From Stenopsyche tienmushanensis (lineage: Eukaryota; Arthropoda; Insecta; Trichoptera; Stenopsychidae): DNA of 64,000 bases. The translations under genes were made by a program, and so were the position numbers. Location of the stretch: the NCBI GenBank assembly GCA_008973525.1, contig WACJ01000071.1, forward strand, positions 1,116,001 through 1,180,000, in the 5' to 3' direction. This document shows positions 52,830 to 64,000 of the stretch, one piece after another (the first letter of the stretch is position 1; each line of letters starts with the position of its first letter). The notes under the pieces are model-generated. The model searched no databases and was not told where the DNA came from. It worked only from the letters and a program-made list of their open reading frames with translations.

Positions 52830-53062
52830 TTGAGTGATAAATGGTCCAATGCCTATTCTAGACAATGCACACCAAATGGTTGCACATTAGGTCCTGCTCT
52901 TTCAAATAAGCAACATCCCATTCTTCTCAGAATAACTGTCGCTTCAGGCTGCGCATTTCAAATAAGGAAGTTTCCGTGCTGCACCCTGGTGAGATGCTTA
53001 AAAACTCGATTATCTCAATGCATTGGCCAGAATGGAGGCTACCATAATGATATCATTTTTAA
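52830..53062 (+). pseudogene. Possible C-terminal end of a mariner-superfamily transposase
   Basis: The open frame 52830-53069 ends RLSQCIGQNGGYHNDIIF, and another frame just upstream reads TPGEMLKN. Together they resemble the tail TPEMLRNV ... RRLALCIEAGGGHFEHL of a widespread insect mariner-type transposase. That would mean a frameshifted remnant. The match is short and no DD(E/D) block is visible upstream. Confidence 0.3.
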
Positions 53063-54598
53063 AACGTAATAAATAAAATCTTTAGACGTCTCTCTGGAAC
53101 AATTAAAAAATAATTAAACTGATATCTCCTATATTGTTTGCTATTCATTTTTAAAATAAGGTATTTTCCCTGCCGCATCTGTATTATGGCATTTTGAATC
53201 AAGTCTATTAAAAAATAAAATATATCATTACAAGGTATAAAATACATTTGATATCAACTCAGACACTGATAATCATTGGAGTTAAGGAGAAAAATATTTA
53301 ATTCAAAGTCTTTATTTTAAATTATCTAAAATCGTTAACTGATTTATTTGAACAATGGTTCTTTTAAAATCCATATTTCAAATACGAGTAAACCAAGAAA
53401 ATAAATATATTATAGTTGGCTAATTTTAATCTCAAATTATACAAGATACATGTCTTTTCTATTAGAAGACACTTCCATTTTCCAATTCCAAATGATATAT
53501 GAAAGCACCGATGAAATTTTGTTATCAATAGATTTTCTATCATGCTCACTTTTCACACCGTTAACAAAAACACAACATTCCTTCGTCTCACACGATAAAT
53601 AATATTTAATAAAAAATGAGTCTTTATATAGATATTTGTAATAAGTTATATTTTCAACTAACAAACAATCATCTTGCACTACTACTATTGCTTTTAAACT
53701 ATGTATATTAGTAACAATAATATTGCCATAATTAATACGTTATCATACATCATGATGTAAATATAAAAATGCTTTAGTGGCAGTATAAAAAGTGTTAAAA
53801 CTAAATATGCATGCAAAATTAATATTTAAAAAAAGTAATAAAAATATAAGATTAGAATATTTTTTCTTTGATTATGATTTCGTTAATTAAAAAATATATT
53901 ATATTTATTAACCAGACCCTTATTTTTTATCAATCCATATTTTAACCCCCTCTTTAAAATGACTCCGATATTCCTACAAAAATCCGTTTTATCGAAATTA
54001 ATTCATTGATACATTAAATAGTCAGAAACGCACTATCAAAAGTGAACGGTTTCGGACCATTTAAAAAAAACAAGTCAAAATCAATGTTTTTACTTAATTG
54101 AAAACGTAGAATTCTTTTTAATACGATATAAATCATTTAAAAAAATACTAAACTAATACTAATAGGGTTAGTTATTTTTAATTTCATGACTGTTAAATTT
54201 GTATCGCAAAAATAGTTTCCCCTCTGCACTTTCCATCATCCGTCATCAAATTTGCACCACCCTCATTCAAATCCCACACACTACCAAATCAATATAGCTG
54301 CAAAGCAAGTGCAAAGGGTTAAAAAGGTTTCCGACGATATTTTTACGTCTAAAAATCTAAGTGTTCAGACAAGTTGTGCGTTAAAAGAATGATACATTTT
54401 ACTTGACGAAATCAAATAAAACAAGCATTCCCAACAATACTGATTGAAAAAAGGGCAATAATAATTAGCTGATGAGAAAATTATAATATAACAGTGTAAA
54501 AGTTAAAATTTGTCTCATTGTGATTTTTTTTATAAATTATTTTTAAATTTGTATAATGAAGTCTTGATATATATATAATCTATCAATTTAAAAGCAGA

Positions 54599-54604
54599 TT
54601 TATT
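54599..54604 (-). terminator. Poly(A) signal of PGM3
   Basis: On the minus strand AATAAA lies about 78 nt after the TGA stop of the last exon, a normal distance for an insect gene with a short 3' UTR. Confidence 0.65.
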
Positions 54605-54681
54605 CTTTAGATACAAATGAATCACAATATTATCAGGCAAATGTTTTCCATCTTGTATGTTTGATCTTAATACTTGCAGCG

Positions 54682-57600
54682 TCATTGTGGTATATCGGGA
54701 GGATTACCTACGCCCTTTGCTATATCAAAAACAGCACGAGCTACTTCAGCGGCTAAACGATCTGTATCCTGTGAATAAATTGAAAAGCATTTTTATACAC
54801 CCATTATATAATCATCAATGTTTTTATACAGGGTCTTTCAATACAGACGTAAGAAATTTATTAGGTAATAGTGGCTATGTTGTTAAAGCAAAATCTATCA
54901 AATTTATTGTGGTTAAAGTAGTGTATGGCAAAAAAAAACTGTGCAAATCATTGTAGCATAGAATCCTTGTTGACACAAGGTGATCTGCTATCTTCGTCGC
55001 TGCGATTTGTTAACCGCACCGAAGAGGCGCTCAAAACCGTGAGTGATCACTCGAAAGATGACCGCAGTACACTGATGTACAGGGCGGCTCCGAATATTAC
55101 TATATAATACTTGTAATCAAGCAAAGCCGCGGCGGACATTTGACTGATATATTTGATACTTAATGCGTCCTTATTGTAAGACCCTATCTAAATCATCGTT
55201 GAAAATACCTCTTTTGATGAAGATTCAGCATAAACTCGAACAATATCTTCAGTACCAGATGGCCTTACAAATGCCCTTCCTTTGGGATACTTTGCAACCA
55301 GCGAATCAATTTTTTCTTGTAAGCCTTCAGGTGTGACACATTTACGTTCAGCATCCTTTGTCGTTATCAAATTCCTATCCTGTTGGTTCAAATAAAAATG
55401 TAATCCCAAAAACATAGACATTCCACGATTATAAATAGGGAAATATATTTTTTAAATTACCTCTACTTCAACTTTCAATTGACGACATGGTAGATCATCA
55501 TAGGCTTGAAACCATTGATGAACATCCCAACCATTATGATGAAGTACAGTTTCCACCAGAAACATATCGGATATAGCATCACCAACAGTTTCATTAGTAA
55601 GATCGATAAAAGCGATCATACGTGAAGCAGCATCTCTTTGATCCTCATTCAACCTACAATATTCATTGATTAGAAAAATTAAATTTGATATAAGTATATA
55701 CATTTTTCAATAACAATGACAAACCCTTCATCAGTAGAAGCAGCTTTAATTACAGATTTGGCTTTATCACTATATATGATTGTGCCGTGTCCGTTGGCTT
55801 CAAAATAGATACCAATATCAAATTTGGTAGCTTCATGATGTAAATGCTTAACACCGGTACTCACACAAGAGACAGGAACACACTAAAAATACAGTCGAAG
55901 ATCAATATGGATTTCAATCTTTAAAACAATTTTATGAAATATAATTAAAAATGTACCAATTTTTCAGTTATATATTCTGTAGATGCTCCATTTGCATAAG
56001 CAGTTTGTACTAAGCCTATTTTAAGATCAGACAATTGACATTTTTTTATAAGCGTCATCAAATAGCCACCCAGTAAAGTGGCAATCTTATCACCATCCAA
56101 AAGATGGAATGTTTCACTGAAAAAACATAATAAATCAATGTTTTACTGGCATCAAAAGCATTTAATTTATTTTACGTTTGACTTTTTTCCGCGGCCAAAT
56201 TATATGCACACAGTAACCTATGAATGACATTTATTTCGCTCTAGAAAAGTTAATATGGCGAAACATGAATGCCCTTTCAATGGACATTTTCTTGACATTT
56301 AAAATAACATATACTCATCAAACTCATTTATTTAAAGGCAAAAACATGTATTTACCTATTATCAAAATAGTAATACACTAATCTGTCTGCATCCCCATCA
56401 ACCGAAGCAACTCTTTGATTTAAATCCTTAGGAACGCCTACTGGTGCAGTTTGCTGTACTTTAACATGATCTGCGCCACACTACGAATAATAAATATTTG
56501 TTTGAGACGTGTTTATAAGAACGTTATTAAAAAGAATAGTTTCAAATTTAAATAATAATTCATACATTAAGATTAAGTTTTCCGCCATTGCCCCCAGCAT
56601 TAAAAACCGTGACGTCCAAATATCCATCGAGCTTTTTCTTAATGTGATTCATCTTTTTTCCTCCTACACCATTAGCTCCGTCGAGATATAATTTTGGTTT
56701 GTAAGAAGCGTTATTAGGATCAGAACCCCTCAGTTTCTTAAAAGCGTTCACCAATTTGGAATAATACCCTAAATGAAAAAAAAAATAGTATTGAAGTTTG
56801 CTTTTTATAAATCTTAGATAAATCTTTCAGTCATTAAATGATTAAAAATACCTTCATCAGTTGGAGCTCCATACTCGTTGCTGGTATTTCTACATCTAAC
56901 ATAATAATGAAGCATTGGTGTTGTTACGATTCCAAATTCTACGGGCGTACCTTGCATGGCAAGAACTCCATTGCAAGCGGCTTTTGCCAATCCTGGACTT
57001 GTATACCTGCATAAATAAAACACATCGTTAAAATATTGTTCAAAATCTATAATTAATAATCGAGGCTAATTTTCAACCTAGTAGAGTATGCAATAGCTGA
57101 TAAGCTGGCAAGCTTATGCTGATATCTCTAGTTCCTAAGCTTTCTTTCCTAAGCTGGTATCTCTAGCTATCTAAGCTAAAAATTAGCTTAAAAAAGAAGA
57201 TTGTTCTGTTTACAACAAGCTAGAGTTGCTGGATGATGGTTTGTTGGTACTAACTTACTTCACTACTAATACAATCCAAAGAGCGTGGAAAGACTCGGTC
57301 AAAAAAAGCAAGGACGTTGTGATGGTCACACTGGACATCTAGAACGCCTTTAAAACTGCAAGCTGGAAACTAATCGCTGACACTCTTGCGAAGATTGAGA
57401 GCTGAACTCATCAGCTCAAGAATCGGTGTGTCCATCACAACAAAACAGGCATAACAAGAAAACTAGAGATGGGCATATCACAGGAGTTGGTACTGGGACC
57501 CAATCTGTGGAACATCCTTTACAACAGCCTGTAGACCACCAAGATGCCTGAAGGAGCAAAACTCATTGCTTTTGCGGATGATGTCACACTACTGGTGACA

Positions 57601-60600
57601 GCTCGAATTACGACACCTTAGGATCATCATGGAGTGTAAGCTGTCCTTTAGGAAACATATAAAAGTAGTTGTGCAGAAGGCAGAAAAGGTAGCCAGTGAA
57701 ATTGGATGGCTCATCTCGTGGCTCGTGATCGCTGGAATCCCCCCGATAAACCTTCAGGCAGAGGGCCTTGGACTTTGAAGATCTCAAAAAAGCCTGATGT
57801 ATCAACCCGTAGCTTTGTGGTGACATTCTCAGAGCTCTACCCCTGAGGGTTATTACATTTACGAAAGCCAAAATTTTGGTGAAGGTTTGCCCAAATGGGA
57901 GCTCAGCATCTTAATGACCGTCGTTTCTGACACCAGTGTAACGTGGAGTGAAGGCGCTCTCGGGGCAGAGTCCCTGAGCCGTTCTCTACTCCCACATGTA
58001 TTTTAAACTGCCGCACTTACACGTGGGTTTGTTCTCATTTCGGGCCGCGAAGAAGACGAGCGGTAGGATGGAGATAATTAGATGCCGACAGAAACATTTC
58101 CGTCTTAACTGTTCTCTTTTATTTTCGGAGAAAAATATTACAGCTAAGAGACTGCAGGAAGGATATATTCCCACAGCCAATACTAGCGAGCGCCAAAGAA
58201 GGCAGTGAGAGAGAGAGATGCATACCGGCTATCCAACACTAGAATAGGGCTACATCGAAGGCCAGACTACCTGTCTCCTTGAAGCAATGTAATAAACTAT
58301 ACTAGAGGGACAGAGAAGGCAAAGGAAGGGGTTTAGTCAGTAAGAATCTGACACTACCCTGGGGCCGTCAACCCTCGGGGTGTCTTATGCAAGATTCCCC
58401 TCCCACAGGAAAAAAAGCTTACTTTACATGTAAATCAGGCATTACTACTTCTATTATTATTATGATTAAATTAAAATCATAAAAATGTATATGAAATTAA
58501 ACATACAACACCAATTAACACATTACATACGGGAAGCATATTTTTATGAATTGTACCTTTTTTGTTAACATTGACTGTAATATTACAAGATGTTTTTTTT
58601 TCACATTAGTTGGTTTATGAGGATTTTTTGAAACAATTTTTGTCAAAATTAAGGAGATTTCCAATACATAGTGACAAAAATATTTTTTTCCATTATAATT
58701 GTTCTTACTGGTTTAGAGCGTGTTCCGTGAGTGTATAAATTTTATTTGCATGTCAAGCCTTCATGATTCAATGTGACTCATCAACATATATTTATAAACC
58801 ACAAAGTATCCCGAGAGTGTTGTCTAGGAAATAACCCTCTGACCTTAACCCTAATACATATTCATAGAGCGTACCGTAGGCCATAAAAATGTATAGCCAT
58901 ATTCAAATCCAAGAAGTTGTGGTGAAAAACTATTAAAGTTATTTAAAAAGTAATGGCGTTTTATGTAAATATGTTTTTAACGCATTAGGATGCACACAGA
59001 GTGGCACCCGCACATAATGAGTTAATAGCATTGACGCATTACAACTATCAAGTTGATATTTTAAAATTATAAAAATAAACAATTCCATCATAAATTAAAT
59101 TAATAACGTTCCAAAATATGAATTTACAGCTTATCATATGTTACGCAATAGTTTTATATAAGAATTTTACATCATGTTTACTAAATATATACCTCGTATC
59201 AACTCCGATATACACAGAAGCCTTCAGTCTCATATCAATGTTGTGCAATTCAACGATTTCTTCAACAACTGATGATAGATCAGTATCACTGAAATAAATT
59301 TTAAAAAATATACAAAACATTAGCATTGATCATTTAAAAAGCATTTATAATAATAATCGCATTTAAATAATTAAATCATACCTGACGTTGGCCAATTTGG
59401 TCGCCAGCGGTTCCCAATTCATATCGAGCATTTCACCATAGGGATCGATGAGCTTCACGCCATTATCGGGTTCGAGATTATGAGAAGCAGTTATCATCAA
59501 TCCGATGGTGGCCCCTAAAATATAATAAAACATGTATTTAATTGCATTTTTGTAAAAATGTATTGCATTTCTCATAGTATCAAATATTCGTTAGACTTAC
59601 CATCCTTGGTTCTTGACCTTAATACTGCTAATAGTCCCATTCGATATGCTACATGGTCCAAGAACATAGCCCTAGAAAATAGTTAAAAATATTTATTTAT
59701 TTCAAAATTGAGTCCATCAATTCGCAAAAGAATTAAAATAAATCAGAGCCTGAAAATTATCATTTGATCTTCCGAGCGTTGATTTCAAATAGATCGTATT
59801 TATATGATAAGATATTTATCAATATCGTACTATTATATATCATAAGTGCACGCATCCTATTGATGTATAGAGCTATTCCGACTTTTGGCGTCAAATAAAC
59901 ATTATTCTGTCGACAATGATAAGGTTTACATTCTAAATTAGGATTTTAATTTCAAACTGAATCAAATTTAAGTACACTAAATATGTCTAAATATAATACA
60001 TTCCATTGCACAAATGAAAAGAGAAAGTATAATATGGGTGAACACGATTTGAATGTAGATGTATGCGTAAAAACGGGTTAACAAAAAATTGAAAGTGGAA
60101 ATCGAGTCGATATTTACATTTAAAATCGCCTACAGGAAAAATATGTATAGTTTTTTTGCAGTCGAGTTTATGAAGAATCTGTTCTTGCACATCTGATATT
60201 TGAAATTCATATATCCATTGATGTTCATCTATTATTAGAACGTCTTTCATTGAAATGTAAAAAGAACACTCGCGAGTGCTGAGATTTATGAGTCTGGTAA
60301 TACTTTTATTGCATCTTATATATACAATATTGGTCTCGATGCGAGATATCTCATTTCCCTTCATATATACGACAATAACGTCTCAATCAAATGCAAAGCA
60401 AAATGTATATCCATGACTCAAATATTTAACGTGACAGCTTATAAAATAAATTTGTGACGTTGATAACAATAAGTAAACGATAGCTCATGAGCGGCTATTA
60501 AAATTATTAGTGTAATCCATAATATTGATAAATACTACAATATAAGTTTTGTTATCGATTATAAAATGTATGTTATTATTGGGTGTATGAATAAGTTCCT

Positions 60601-62907
60601 GCCGTTTCCAGATGGTGGTATAACAATTGTGTATGTATAGCTTAAGTGGTAACGCATTTATATTGAAGTATCTAGCTTTAAAATCAGTGTGAATTATTTC
60701 TCATCTGAAGCAAAACCATTAGGAATTGATCAAACAACAGTTTCATAACGTCTGACAGCATTGGGAATAATACAAAAGGGAGGATATTGGGTGCCTTACG
60801 ACTTGATGCCGAGATGTGTAAAGGCATCTTTGTGTGTGTGAATATCTGCTCCAACAGCAAAAAAGAAAAGGTTTTTTTATATTGTATCCCAATACTACGA
60901 TGATCCCAAGCGTGGGTTAAACTCGGCCAAGCAGTAGCATCCATAGTTCCAAGCTCATTCTCTGTATTTGGTGAGATCAGCTGGACATGGTGTATTATGA
61001 CCTGCTCCAAATCATCACAGAAGATCTCTACCGAAAGCAATTGATATATTTAGAGCCGAGCATTGAAGGAAAAGATATCTCAATGATGTCGATCAACGAA
61101 CCGCAAGAAAACAAAACCAAGTTAGCAATGGATAAGTGACGAGACATGGGATGTGATCGAAGCAAGAAACCAGCTAAAATCAAAAGGTTTGACCTCCACT
61201 CTAAGTATAGAATAGCACGCACTAGTATAAAAATCTATCCAGAGACTATGCCGACGTAACAAAAAAAATATATATCAACAAGTTAATCCAGGACAAAATT
61301 ATAAACCAAGTCAGGAACATATTTATACACCCAATAACTGAAAGAAAATATGGAATTTAAGCTATAATTGTGAGTTATTGATATTTCATTCCGATGTCAA
61401 TTCTAAACAACTTAATATCAGATCGACATTCTTATTGACAATTTCATTGTTTAAAATTTTGGACAATCGATTAAAATTATCTTTCGGATATTTATGACCC
61501 CATTCTTCATCTATTGACCGTAGTGTTTTTATTTTATCTGAACGGTAAACATCTTGGCTAATGCTTTTGAGTAAATACAAGATAACGAAATAAACGTATC
61601 TAAAATCTTTACATTGTCAAACGTTGCCGGGTAAAGGTCTTTTTAAATCTCTTTCGTTCATCTTCGATCATAAAGAGTGTCATCCGCACTTTTGTTGTTT
61701 TACTATTTTTTTCATACATGTTACTTTTACTTCAAAAATACTATGCTTTCTCTATTAACCCTTCGCGGTCTTACTGCATAGATATTTGTTTCGGTTGTAC
61801 ATTTTTTGATCAGTTTTTCATTAAAAAAAACAATTGTTAATGTACACATCCATGGAATTTTAACTCCTACTGATTTTTGGTTAACATAAAACTGCATATT
61901 TGAACTACTCATCATTATTGGTAACATCTTCCCATAATGGGTTAAACCATATTGGCAGTTGGGTGAGATGTATTTGATTGAAAATCTAATTTACTCTTCT
62001 CCCTTGTTATTTCTAAGTGCCGATGGACTGAATATTGTGCAAGATCGTATAAACATCCTTATCTAAATATGAGGAGTATAAAAAATGATCACCTGATTAA
62101 ACTGTTTTATTGAAAAACAGCATTATGTCTTTATGGCGATAATTAGACGTTAAAATACAATCAGAAATATATATATTTAAATAACTAAGGAATAAAAAAT
62201 ATTATTTAAATTTAACGTAGTTGGCATTCATTTATGTTGATTTAATTATTCAAAATGAATTCAAGCACAATGTGAAATTTATTAAATAAACTTACGTGCA
62301 TTTAACACCTTGAAAATCTAATACATACGTAATGTATTTTTTATCACATATGATTTAAGTTGGACCGTGTCTAACAAGATTCTAACAAGAAATATAAAGA
62401 AAATATTATTTTTAATAGAATGTATTTTATGATGACTTTAATGTTCCTGTATTTATTTTTAGATTTATGAATGAAGTGCATAAAAAGGTTACTTTAGTAC
62501 AAATTTAATAAAATTCAATTGTTGATGATCAGCTGTGACGTTCTGAACAGATACGACCGCATCACAATGGACTATTTCATCCTGCCATATTTCACTTCGC
62601 GTGTGGTCTTAGGTTAGGAAAAGTTATGCGAGACGTTCACCGAACCGTTTCATTGACACGATCATGATCAACTTTCACTGATAAATTGATCGGAAAACGA
62701 ATAAAAGTCCATTCTCACAAAGAATGCGAGAAACAGATAAGGTATGACGGACGGGGCGAGGTCCGGAAGGGCGAGGACGAATGCGAGTTTTTCGGAGTCT
62801 CACTTGGTCCTGAAGCCGGCTGTGCCGTAGGGCACGTGCGGGGCGTTGTTGACACGAGGATGCATTTCTCTAGCGAACGCGTAAACAGTTCTGTAGGCGC
62901 CTCCCAT
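54682..62907 (-). CDS. PGM3: Phosphoacetylglucosamine mutase (PGM3/AGM1), complete, twelve exons
   Basis: The enzyme converts GlcNAc-6-P to GlcNAc-1-P on the route to UDP-GlcNAc, needed for chitin, N-glycans and O-GlcNAc. Exons in coding order: 62804-62907, 59601-59671, 59382-59514, 59193-59288, 56852-57006, 56566-56768, 56356-56480, 55957-56116, 55725-55882, 55461-55653, 55209-55379, 54682-54768. They total 1656 nt or 551 aa (human 542). Motifs: YGTAGFRTK near residue 27; phosphoserine loop TASHN with Ser about 69; metal loop DGDADR at 282-287; sugar-binding loop EANG at 377-380; phosphate-binding loop RPSGTED at 505-511. The start is the first ATG in a GC-rich exon, ahead of YGTAGFRT. Intron 1 is 3.1 kb and intron 4 is 2.2 kb; both carry transposon debris. 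All donors are ordinary except intron 9 (GTTTGT). No inactivating change is seen. Confidence 0.97.
54830..55185. mobile_element. 356-bp inverted-repeat DNA element inside PGM3 intron 11
   Basis: The left end reads AGGGTCTTTCAATACAGACG and the reverse complement of the right end reads AGGGTCTTACAATAAGGACG (18 of 20 identical). This fits a small non-autonomous DNA transposon. The interior (54950-55110) is GC-richer than the intron and has an open plus-strand frame from 54925 to 55107 with no recognisable domain. A clear target-site duplication is not visible, so the superfamily is open. It fills most of the 440-bp intron but leaves both splice sites free. Confidence 0.65.
57190..58430 (+). pseudogene. 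5'-truncated R1-clade-like non-LTR retrotransposon fragment in PGM3 intron 4
   Basis: It lies antisense to PGM3. The translation shows reverse-transcriptase blocks in order: [11 protein letters not shown] near 57310-57345, [15 protein letters not shown] near 57490-57525, and [14 protein letters not shown] near 57556-57600, which holds the FADD catalytic box. [22 protein letters not shown] follows at 57640-57705, then IAGIPP. The order and wording match R1-type insect LINEs. Stops and frameshifts break it throughout and nothing of ORF1 or the endonuclease is seen. The GC-rich 3' part (58330-58420) resembles an R1-like 3' UTR. It is dead. Confidence 0.82.
60698..61100 (+). pseudogene. Mariner transposase relic in PGM3 intron 1
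   Basis: Plus-strand translation gives GIDQTTVS (helix-turn-helix), [12 protein letters not shown] and WVPYDLMPR, the MLE linker motif usually [24 protein letters not shown] and LYRKQLIYL follow, each in the expected order for a mariner transposase. Stops after TVS and LCV, plus several frame changes, inactivate it. The second and third catalytic Asp blocks (HDNARPH, SPDLAPSD) were not found downstream. The wording differs from the other mariners here, so it is a separate lineage. Confidence 0.8.
61100..62540. other. Rest of PGM3 intron 1
   Basis: AT-rich with no exon of PGM3. A minus-strand open stretch (61386-61580) reads as a plausible peptide containing [19 protein letters not shown], but it has no ATG and matches no family I know. 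Its open length is unremarkable for the window. Confidence 0.4.
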
Positions 62908-63000
62908 TGCGCCGATTTATAAGCTGCCGCCGGTTGACGGTTGACGGGGGGCTCGCAACGTCACTCTACGTCATTGTGAAAGGTACGCGGGGATACCATA
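62540..63000 (-). promoter_or_regulatory. GC-rich promoter and first-exon region of PGM3
   Basis: This is one of the most GC- and CpG-rich stretches of the window. It spans exon 1 and about 90 bp upstream, with flanks back at background composition. A TATAAA on the minus strand (62916-62921) sits only about 10 nt before the ATG, too close to be the core TATA box, so a TATA-less start site further upstream (62930-63000) is more likely. The direct repeat GGTTGACGGTTGACGG lies at about 62932-62947. The promoter role is inferred from position. Confidence 0.5.
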
Positions 63001-64000
63001 TCAAAACACATGCGCTTATAAATTTAAGCGCAACAAAAAATTGTAGCATTGCTCCAACACAGACACATTGCTATTCCATAAAATATTTAAATTCACGAAT
63101 ATTATTTTAACAACTATGTAAGCAAGTTGAATTAATAATAAAATTTATAATAAATTCAAAATAATTCTGATTATAAAAATGTTAAAAATACAATTTATAG
63201 CGTATTTTATACAAACTCAATAACATATTTTAATTTATGTAAATTCAATAACATTCATTATTTTTAAAACGGTAATTAATCAAGTGTATAAAAATTTAGA
63301 GACAAACTTTTACAAAATATAAAGACATTGTCTTAATCTATCAAATTTATCTAAGTAAAAATATTTTTATTGTGTTATCACAATGCCACAACATTTAAAT
63401 TGATGTTTCAATAAATACGTATATTCAAAATGATAGCGTATCATTTTTAAAAAAATACATATTTTATTGCTTGCAACACCGATGCGTATTTAAAAATCGA
63501 ACACATTCCTTAGCCCTGTTAATTCCGGTTTATTTATACGCAATGCCGAATTCCTCACAAATGGCAAAAACTTCATATAAACATCAAAATGCCGCTTCGA
63601 TCGATGATAGACGCACGATTATTAAAATCGCATTGCGTCATGCTTTTGTTTGATAATTAAAAAAATATGACTCGATTAATCATGTGAAATTCGATATTTT
63701 GCCTGCCATCTATTGATGCTTTTTTATAGCGCGTTACTATTTTTGCAGAAATCTGTTTTATCATAACTTATAAATTTAATTCATAGATGTCAGTATAAAT
63801 TATCGACCAACCTGTTAGCGTCCAAAAAATTTTTTTACAAAACAAAACAAATCAATTTTATTTTAATCTGATTTTAATAAATTCAGAAATATTTTATTTA
63901 TAAAGTGGATCGACTTGCTTCAAAATAATGTTTTTTGATTTTGATGTCGCCTTTTGTTCTGCTCACAATCTGACCGCTTGCATGTTTACTCACATTAATG
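63000..64000. other. Upstream flank of PGM3, nothing recognised
   Basis: Composition drops back to AT-rich beyond 63000. A small mixed patch at 63470-63660 has a 60-codon open frame with no domain. No divergent gene is visible. Confidence 0.45.

Noticed and set aside
59987..60364. 125-codon minus-strand open frame, the longest in the window, inside PGM3 intron 1
   Set aside because: With about two thirds A+T and roughly 130,000 codon positions over both strands, one open frame of this length is expected by chance. It shows no domain, and no splice sites fit PGM3.
60684..61040. 118-codon minus-strand open frame
   Set aside because: Antisense of the mariner relic in PGM3 intron 1.
62686..62922. 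78-codon plus-strand frame rich in charged residues
   Set aside because: It overlaps PGM3 exon 1 on the other strand and reflects the GC-rich promoter region.

Overview
The window is nuclear DNA of an insect or other arthropod. It is AT-rich, its genes are split by GT-AG introns, and it is littered with decayed mariner, Tigger/pogo, piggyBac, hAT and R1-like LINE copies. The TA and TTAA target sites and the R1-like retroelement point to an insect, but I cannot name the order. No prokaryotic operon, CRISPR array, rRNA or convincing tRNA gene is visible.

Only two genes can be fully reconstructed. (1) A plus-strand short-chain dehydrogenase/reductase of the farnesol dehydrogenase/DHRS11-like group at 45.2-47.7 kb: six exons, 260 aa, signal peptide, TATA box and poly(A) signal. 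(2) A minus-strand phosphoacetylglucosamine mutase (PGM3/AGM1) at 54.7-62.9 kb: twelve exons, 551 aa. All four active-site loops are intact: TASHN, DGDADR, EANG and RPSGTED. Every exon junction keeps frame when the donor of intron 9 is read as GTTTGT. The genes converge and their poly(A) signals are about 6.8 kb apart. I see no functional link between them. One modifies small alcohols or aldehydes; the other makes GlcNAc-1-P for UDP-GlcNAc, and so for chitin and glycans.

Layout. 1-45 kb is a gene desert. It has one possible minus-strand first exon (9982-10282) with a signal-anchor-like hydrophobic segment and a splice donor. Islands of GC-richer, stop-dense, non-repetitive sequence look like cis-regulatory DNA, for example at 5.2, 8.2, 12.5, 16.4, 22.6, 24.6, 28.2, 33.5 and 40.2 kb. 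Between them lie transposon relics: hAT ends (4.5, 7.4, 25.8-26.6, 34.3 kb), mariners (10.9, 26.9-27.8, 36.5-36.9 kb), a TTAA-flanked piggyBac derivative (13.9-14.6 kb) and two Tigger copies (30.8-33.2 kb). At 37.4-38.1 kb there is a protein-coding relic I cannot assign. 43.3-44.1 kb holds a TA-flanked inverted-repeat element. 47.9-53.1 kb is mostly AT-rich with small inverted-repeat elements and a tandem dispersed repeat. PGM3 introns carry an R1-like LINE fragment, a mariner relic and an intact-looking 356-bp inverted-repeat element.

I did not find a clear new biological system. The best leads are the orphan coding relic at 37.4-38.1 kb, the candidate first exon at 10 kb, the inverted-repeat element in PGM3 intron 11, and the candidate regulatory islands.
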